The notes beneath the pieces are model-generated. The model did no database searches, was not told the DNA's origin, and saw only the letters and a list, made by a program, of their open reading frames with translations. A stretch of DNA of 64,000 bases from Ovis canadensis (Eukaryota; Chordata; Mammalia; Artiodactyla; Bovidae). Where the stretch lies: NCBI RefSeq assembly GCF_042477335.2, contig NC_091262.1:68992001-69056000 (forward strand). The letters are read 5' to 3'. A program made the position numbers and the translations under genes. Positions 10,801 through 19,800 of this stretch are shown here, in pieces; position 1 is the first letter of the stretch; the number at the start of each line of letters is the position of its first letter.

Positions 10801-13800
10801 TATGGCAAAAACCACCACAATATTGTAAAGAAATTAGCCTCCAATTAAAATAAATAAATTTTAAAAAACTGAATCACCAACTATACATTATTTTTGCAAG
10901 TTCATTCTACACTGTCCTGTGGACTTCACCTGGTAAAGTCACAAATTTAGCAAACATCATGCCTACTTGGTTTGCTGCATGAATTGATAGCCAAGTAAGT
11001 GGACGGACATGTGGCATAAATATGTGATTCCAAATAATGAATGATGATGAATATATCACAAAAGATCTCAGAAGATATCTAAATTTTCCCTCTTATCCCT
11101 CCATATACAAATTATTAAAAACATCAGAGCCTGAATAGAATGAATTCTATGACTTCCCTAAATCAATACTCTTATAAAACCACCTGTTAGTCTAAGATAG
11201 ACTAAGATAGCACCTGAGAAGTGCTGATAAGATTGGATTCCAATTCATAAATAACTTTGTAGCCTCTAAATTCAAATAGACTTTCTACTAGATTACTAGT
11301 AGAAAGAGTTCTCTAGACAGAGATTACTAGGATTTTACTTTTGAAAGAATGTAAGTGTGTTCATGTATAATTTCTACACTGAGAGACTACAGTAAAACCA
11401 GTGACCAAGCTTGAGAGTCATGGTAACATTTATTGATGTGTGTGAAATGTGTGAAATGCTGTGTAAGTGCTTAAATAAATTATATCATTTATCCCTATAC
11501 TCATGAAGTTATGCTACTTTTAATCCCATTTTTCAAAAGAGGTAACTGAAGCATAGAAACCAGGGCTTAACCACTGGAGTATACTGCTTTTTAAAGATAG
11601 TTGATAAGGGTAAGTTTGAATTTGTAAAACCCAGAGCAAACCAGGAACTAGCTGCCCTATTCTCAAAACTGGAGCTAATACCACTCACTATTCTTTGCTT
11701 TCTCCTTCCCTCTCCCTACTGTGTTCTAGTCCCATTTCTTACAATAGACTGTACTTGTATTACTGCACTTTGGATTTGCTTCCCAGTCTCATGTCCAGAT
11801 TCTCTCCCCCACCCCCCTAGGCTCCCCGTGGTCCTGCCTACGAGAAGAACTCATGATAATCCAGGTCCTGGCGAGTTGAACGGGTGTAATTCTCGAAGAA
11901 GTAGACACCAGCCACAGCAAAAATGTAGAAGAAGATGAGCAGCAACATCAAGAGGAAGGTCATGCTCTAAAGGCCATGACCTTGAGTCAGAGCTGGGCCA
12001 GACTAGGCTGATTTCCACCTACAGCCCAGTCAGGCCCACCCTGGAAATCTCCCACCAGACCCTCACTTCTAGCCTGAGCCCAGTCATCTCTAAAGCACAG
12101 TGGCTTGTCCCCAGCCCTTTCTCATGGACAACATTTCACAGGGTCTCTTATTGCCTTCTTTCACCCACCCAGACTGTTTCATGTTATACCCCCATGTTTT
12201 TCCACTTTGCCCACTTATAGAGCTGTAAAAGTCAAATTACCTTGAGGGCCCTGACCAGGGCCAAAATGATGACTCGAACTTGATGGAATCGTGCAAAGAG
12301 TTTAAGAGACCTGAGTACCCGGCAGATCCTCAGCAGCTGGAGCCATACAGGTTTGCTTGTTACCCCTGCCAGCACCACAATCTCAGGAATCAGGGACTGT
12401 AGGAAACACAGATTGTGAGTTAAATATACCCCTCAAAGCACCCAGTACAGCTGCCCCTTTTTTATCTCTTCTTTTTCATAGTTCTTTGGTCATTATCCTT
12501 TGAATAGCATTTTCTGGGGACTGTTTCCTATTCAGTCTTCCCATAAAAAATTACTTAAACTCTGCATTTCAACTTGTTCAGATGTAAAAAGGGGATAAAT
12601 CCAGTGCTTGTCTCACTGGATTACTGCGGAGCTCAAATGAAAAAAAGAGCAAGTAAAACAGGATAGTTCCTGACATTTAATAAGTGCCTAGTAACTGATA
12701 GAAGTTATTGCTGAGGTTAATGTGATTAGATTCTTCCTTGCTTCTAATAAGAACTCCTGCAATGCCTGACTTTTAGTTTTATTAGAGAAAAAACAACCAA
12801 AATAAGGAAGTTGGGTACCTTTCTATTTGTTTCTTCCTATACTGTAATTCGGAGAAGGCAATGGCACCCCACTCCAGTACTCTTGCCTGGAAAATCCCAT
12901 GGACAGAGGAGCCTGGTAGGCTGCAGTCCATGGGGCCGCTAAGAGTCGGGCACAACCGAGCGACTTCACTTTCACTTTTCACTTTCATGCACTGGAGAAG
13001 GAAATGGCAACCCACTCCAGTGTTCTTGCCTGGAGAATCCCAGGGGTGGGGAAGTCTGGTGGGCTGCCATCTATGGGGTCACACAGAGTCGGACACGACT
13101 GAAGCGACTTAGCAGCAGCAGCAGCATACAGTAATTAGCTTAACTTCACTTGTCTTTTATTCACCTAGGCACATTTCTCAGTCCAGTAAATTCATCTTCA
13201 GGATATCTATCTATCCTTACCAATACTGTGACCACAAAGTCAAAGACGTTCCAGGCATTCTTCCAGAAGAGGAAAAAGCTGGATAGCCACATAAGAAGGA
13301 TCTCCAAGATGAAGACAAGCAAGATGAACCAAGCTGCCACCTCCAGAGTCAGCTTCAGTGGCTCCAATAGGGTATTTGCAGATTCAAGCAATTCTGTGAG
13401 AATAGAGCAAAGGATGAATAGAGCTTAAAGAAGAGGGAAGTTGAATGATTAACAACTGCTAAAAAGGCACAGTTGTGCCCACTGCTATGCCATTTTTCCT
13501 TTGGAAAATTAAGGAGTTTCTCTCCTTAATACTGTTGTTGATTCAACCTATGAAACAGAACTGAACATGAAAAATAGCTTCGAGGCATCTCCTGTTGGTA
13601 CCTGGTACGTGTTAACAGCTACAAGTTACTGCCTTCTCACTCTGGGGTCAGAAAGTCACCAAGGAATTGCTTAACGACCGCCAATGCTGTCTGCTGTCTG
13701 TTGTTTGGTGTTACCGGAACACCAAACTTCACAAAGCAGCAACGGGCCTTCAGAAAAGAATGCAAATGTAGGGCCATGGTATGGAAAGTGTTTTATAAAA

Positions 13801-16800
13801 TATCTAGGAACAAGAAACCAAATTCATGGGATGTATTAGGCTATAACAAGAAATCACCTGGTTGTTATTTTTATTTCTTTGGCTGTCTTGAGTCTTCATT
13901 GGGGCATGTGGGCAGCACACAGTCTTCCCAGCACAGGGGCTTCTCTCTGGTTGTGGTGCGTGGGTGGGTTTGGTCTTGCAGGTGAGTTTACCTGCCTCTC
14001 AGCATGTGGGATCTTAGGCTCAGACCAGGGACTGAACCTATGTTCCCTGTATTAGAAGGCAGATCCTTAACCCACTGGATCACCAGGAAAGTCCTTTTGT
14101 TAGTTTTAAAACTTTCCCTTTCTATTTTGTCTAAAATTGATTTTATTCTGCAAACTGAATCCAAATTGAACCCTCTATAGAACCTATCTATTTGCTAACT
14201 TTGATTTCTTAACTCATCTTTCAACCCTCTTCACCTCTTCTATACATTTAATAGATGTATATCATGCTGTAGAAAAAAACATTAAGATCAAAATAGGTTT
14301 AAAAGCTAAATAATAATTTGTTTCTCTTTGAAACAGAATAACCTGAGAACCTCCAAAGGCACTATGACTGATATGCCTGGCGATTAATAGAGACAAAAAG
14401 AGAATAATCAATCACCCTGAAAGACAAAAACTGCTGTGTAATTTTGATACATACTCAGTTTTAAATTGTTATTGTTTCTAGCAATGTTTTGGCTAATTAC
14501 ATCTATTATGAAGTAAGGAACACTGATATAGACATACAACTTCATGGAGAGCAAAAGAATAATTCTGCAAGTTTATTTCAAGACAATCTTCATCAGATTC
14601 TATAAATTGAGTTTATCTGATAGAAAATTTTTATTTCGCACATAAAGATATCTCTAGAACCTCAAAAATCATGGTTAAAATTATGTTATACTCAAGGTTT
14701 TTTTTTTGTTGGAAATAAGGACTATTCACACTCATGATGTGTTATTTTCAGAGAAGGGCTTGCAAATAAGCCAAATCTTTCTTTTCTCACTCTCACCATT
14801 TAGAAGCAAAATATGAAAAGTATAAAAATAAGCCAATTGGTGTCTGAAGTGCAAAGAATTACCAATATCATTCTAGAAGAAGATTAGTTCCTATTTTTTT
14901 ATGCCCGAACACAGAATTAAATTTTCACCTACACTTGAACATCAATAACATGTATTTAACATATAATACACAATGTTGTAAACCTAAAACTAGTATATAT
15001 CTAAATTTTTTGAAAGAAACAAAAACTATACAAATATAATACATAGGGGATTCCTTGGTGACCCAGGGTCCAGTGGTTAGGAGGCACTTTCACTGCCATG
15101 GGCCAGGGTTGGATCCCTGGTCAGAGAACAAAGATCATGTTAGCCATCCAACACAGCAAAAAAAAACCAAAAACAAACAAACCAATAAAGTAAATATATC
15201 TGCTACCCAAACCAAACTTAATATATGTTGTTGTTCTTCAGTTGCTAAGTCATGTCTAACTCTTTGTGACCCCATGCCAGGCTCCCCTGTCCTTTACTAT
15301 CTCCCAAAATTTGCTCAAACTCATGTCCATTGAGTTGGTGATGCCATCCAACCATGCCATCCTCTGCCTCCTCCTTCTCTTTTTGCCTTTGATCTTTCCC
15401 AGCATCAGGGTCTTTTCCAATGAGTCAGCTCTTCACATCAGATGGCCAAAGTATTGGAGCTTCAGCTTCAGCATCAGTCCTTCCAATGAATATTCAGGGT
15501 TGACATCCTTTAGGATTGACTGGTTTGATCTCCTTGCTGTCCAAGGGATTCTCAAGAGTCTTCTCCAACACTGCAGTTCAAAAGCATCAATTCTTTGTTG
15601 CTCAGCTTCTTTATGACTCAACTGTTACATCCATACATGACCACTGGAAAAACCATAGCTTTGATTATATGGACCGTTGTTGGCAAAGTGACATCTTTGA
15701 TTTTTAATACACTGTCTAGTTTTGTCATAGCCTTCCCTCCAAGGAGAAGTGAAAGTCGCTCAAACTCTTTGTGACCCCATGGACTGTATAGTCCATGGAA
15801 TTCTCCATGCCAGAATACTGGAGTGGGTAGCCTTTCCCTTCTCCAGGGGATCTTCCTGATCCAGGAATTGAACCAGGATCTCCTGCATTGCAGGTGGATT
15901 CTTTACTAACTGAGCTATGAAGGAAGTATAGGAGCAAGCGTCTTTTAATTTCATGGCTACAGTCACTGTCTGCAGTGATTCTGGAGCCCAAGAAAACAAA
16001 CTCAGTCACTGCTTCCACTTTTTCCCCTTCTATTTGCCCTTAAGTGATGGGGCCAGATGCCACGATCTTAGTTTTTTATGTATTTTGTTGTTGTTGTTTT
16101 AATTTTGTACTTTGTAGTGATCTTAGGTTTTTTTGAATGTTGAGTTTTAAGCCAGCTTTTTCACTCTTCTCTTTCACCCTCATCAAGAGGCTTTAGTTCT
16201 TGTTCACTTTCTGCCACTAGAGTGGTATCATCTACAAATCTGAGGTTGTTATTTCTCCCAGCAGTCTTGATTCCAGTTTGTGATTCATCCAGCTCAGCAT
16301 TTTGCATGATGTACTCTGCATATAGATTTATAATCAGAGTGACAATATACAGCCTTGTATTCCTTTCCCAATTTGGAACCAGTCAGTTGTTGGGTTCTAA
16401 CTGTTGCTTCTTTGCTGGCATACAGATTTCTATGGAGAGAGGCAAGGAAGTTACCTGTAGGTTGTGATATACACAGTCAAAGATTTTAGCGTAGTCAATG
16501 AAGCAGATGTTTTTCTGTAATTCCTTTGCTTTCTCTGTGATCCAACAAATGTTGGCAATTTGATCTCTGATTCCTCTACCTTTTCTAAACCCAGCTTGTA
16601 CATCTAGAAGTTCTTGGTTCATGTACTACTGAAACCTAGCTTGAAGGATTTTGAGTATAACCTTCCTAGTGTGTGAAATGAGTGCAACTGCACTGTAGTT
16701 TAACATTTTTTGGCATTGCCCTTCTTTGGGATTTGAATAAAATTGACCTTTCCCAGCTCTGAGGCCACTGCTGAGTTTTCCAAATTTGCGGACATATTGA

Positions 16801-19800
16801 GTGCATCACTTTAACAGCATCATCTTTTAGGATCTTAAATAGCTTAATTGGAATTCCATCACCTCCACTAGCTTTGTTGCCTCAATATATAATGCCACAT
16901 AAAAATTCATTTCTAGACAAATAATATGCTTTTAAAAAAAGCATGATCATTTATAAAATGGAAAAAGTATAAATTTACTCACATTTTATTATTAAAATTA
17001 TATAACACTAAAATAAAATAGTAACATGTTACTCTAAAATATTTTTACTTCAATTTACTTCTCCATATCACAGAAAAAAACATAATAAAATAGAAGGATA
17101 ATTACTGAGGAGGCTTTCAAAGTTATATATGTTTTCCTGGGAAACAAAGTCATAGGGCAGCAAAGATTGGGGAGCTTTGATCTAGAGAACTGTTACTTAC
17201 ATTACTATTTTTCCCCCTATCTCTAACAGTAATATTTATGATCTGGAAAACTGCTTTTAAAAATCTAAACAAAGTCTTAATGTTTATCACACGAATTAGT
17301 CTATTCAAAAAGACTGTTAGTCACAAATTATTTTCCTCTGCAAAATCCCTCCTGCCTTTCTATCATGTGTGCATGCTAAGTTGCTTCAGTCCTGTCCAAC
17401 TCTTTGCAACCCTATGGACTATAGCCTGCCCGGCTCCTCTGTCCATGAGATTCTCCAGGCAAGGATATTGAAGTGGGTTGCCATGCCCTCCTTCAGGGGA
17501 TCCTCCCAACTCAGGGACTAAACCCTCATCTCTTATGTCTCCTGCATTGTCAGGCGGGTTCTTTCCATGAGGAAGTATTTAATGATTTTGCCAGGTGGTT
17601 GCCACATAGGCAGTCCACCCTTCCTCTGGCACAATAATATTTCATATTCAGCTGTTTTACCAAAAAGAATGGTTAGTGTTGTTCTATTTCGATTTGCCCA
17701 TTAGATCCAAGGAATTCCATATATTTACTGCTCATTAGATCCAGGGAATCTCATATATTTACTTTATTCTAAGGCTTAAGTCTATATCCCTAATCCTACA
17801 AGGTAAACACTCATGATTAACAACAAATAGGAAATGTGGGTAAAATCCTCACCACTGTGGGGAGGAAATAAAAGAGTGCAAAGCATATAGTATACTGGAG
17901 TTGGCCAATGACACCAATTACTGTTGTGTCTTAAAATACTTTTGACCTGACTGCATTAAAAGACTACTGTTAAGGTGGGAAACTTCCCCGAAATAGTGAT
18001 GAAACAAGGAAGTGAGTACTTCTACTCTCCTTTCTGAGTGGTTTGAGAGGTAATCAAATGAGTTCATTGATTTTCCAAACATTCTTTTGCTTTTAATACA
18101 TTTCATAAAATTTATGACTGGTTTTAGAGTCATTTACTTTTTAAGTCATTCTTCTGGCTCATCTAACATCTTAGTTGTACCTTTACATACATTGTGAGCG
18201 CTCTTATTTGTACTTAAATAATCTTTCTAAATCTATTTGTAAAAATGTAAATGTTGGATCACCTGCTGATAGGCACTCAGTATCTCTATTGGGAGATTCA
18301 TTATATAAAAACAAAAACCACCAGTATGTCCCCTACCCATGAACCTTCATGTTGCAAACTTTCAAAGATGCCAATGTGCGTTCACACATCCAGTCACATA
18401 AGTTAGCTCATGTGTCTGGTGTACACGGTCACGTGTGTGCACCCTCTATAAGTGCTTTTGTGTACTTTACTGTACAGTACCACACAGAGTACAGTATCTT
18501 TATTTCAAGACCAGGATGTCCAGAAGCAAGTGTAAAAACAGTGGTGATGTAGCTGGTATTGCTAAAAGGCACCAGAAATTGGGAAGTCCAGAGAAAGGAA
18601 TGAGAAGAGACAAGAGAAAGAAGTAACTGGAGAACCAGAGAGAGTCACAACGCAGGAAATGGTGAGGGGATTTTCTTTATTTGAGATACTATTAGCTTTT
18701 GAGGCCCAGAACCTGAACATAGAACAGTACACAAAGGTTGCAGCAGCCGTTTAGAACACAATCCAGTGCCCCCGTGTCATTTAGGATAAGAAAAAAAAAA
18801 AAAGAGCTACAACCCAGACATCACTGGTTTCTTTCATGAGCATAGATAGAATTGAATTCAGCAAGGAACCAGAACCTGTTCAACACCTGCCATCAACATC
18901 AGGCATGAATGAAACTGCAGCTTGCCCTCCATCTCCTATGGTTAATGATGCTTTAGCTCTGCCATCATCTCCCACCTCCTCTCCCTCCTCCAGTCAGTAC
19001 CTCTTCTTGCTTGTTCACTCGATGCCAACTGCTGTGTGCCAAATCTTATAGTGTACCTTTCAGGGTACTGCACTGTGAGATTTAAAATGTTTTTTTTTTT
19101 CAGTTTTTAAATTTTTAAAATTTATTTTTGGCTGTGCTGGGTCTTTGTTGTTGCATGGGCTTTCTCTAATTGTGACAAACAGGGACACTTTCTAGTTGAG
19201 GTGTACAGGCTTCTCGCTGTGGTGGCTTCTCTTGTTGCAAAGCACAGGCTCTAGGGAACACAGGCTCCAGAGCACAGGCTCAGTAGTGGTGGCACATAGG
19301 ATTGTTGCTCCATGGCACGTGGTAGCCTCTTGGACCAGTGATCGAACCTGTGTCTCACGCGTTGGCAGATGGATTCTTTACCACTGTGCCATTAGGGAAG
19401 CCCTTATTTGTTTTTTCTTTACATATTATTTGTGTGAAAAGTATTATAAGCCTATTACAGTATGGTAGCACTATAGAGCAGATGGTGTTAGTTGGGTACC
19501 TTGACTAACTTTGCTGGACTTATGAATACACTCTCGGAATGACTCGTTCATATGTAGGGGACTAAGAAGTTTAGTCTAATACAGTAAGTCCCCTACATAT
19601 GAACGAGTCATTCCGAGAGTGTATTCATAAGTCCAAGGGGTCGCTAAGAGTTGGACACGACTGAGCGATGACTTCCCTTTCACTTTTCACTTTCATGCAT
19701 TGGAGAAGGGGTCACACGGAGTCGGACACGACTGATGTGACTTAGCAGCAGCAACACAAGAAATACAGCTGGTTCTCCCATCTCCGATTCCTTAGGAGTC

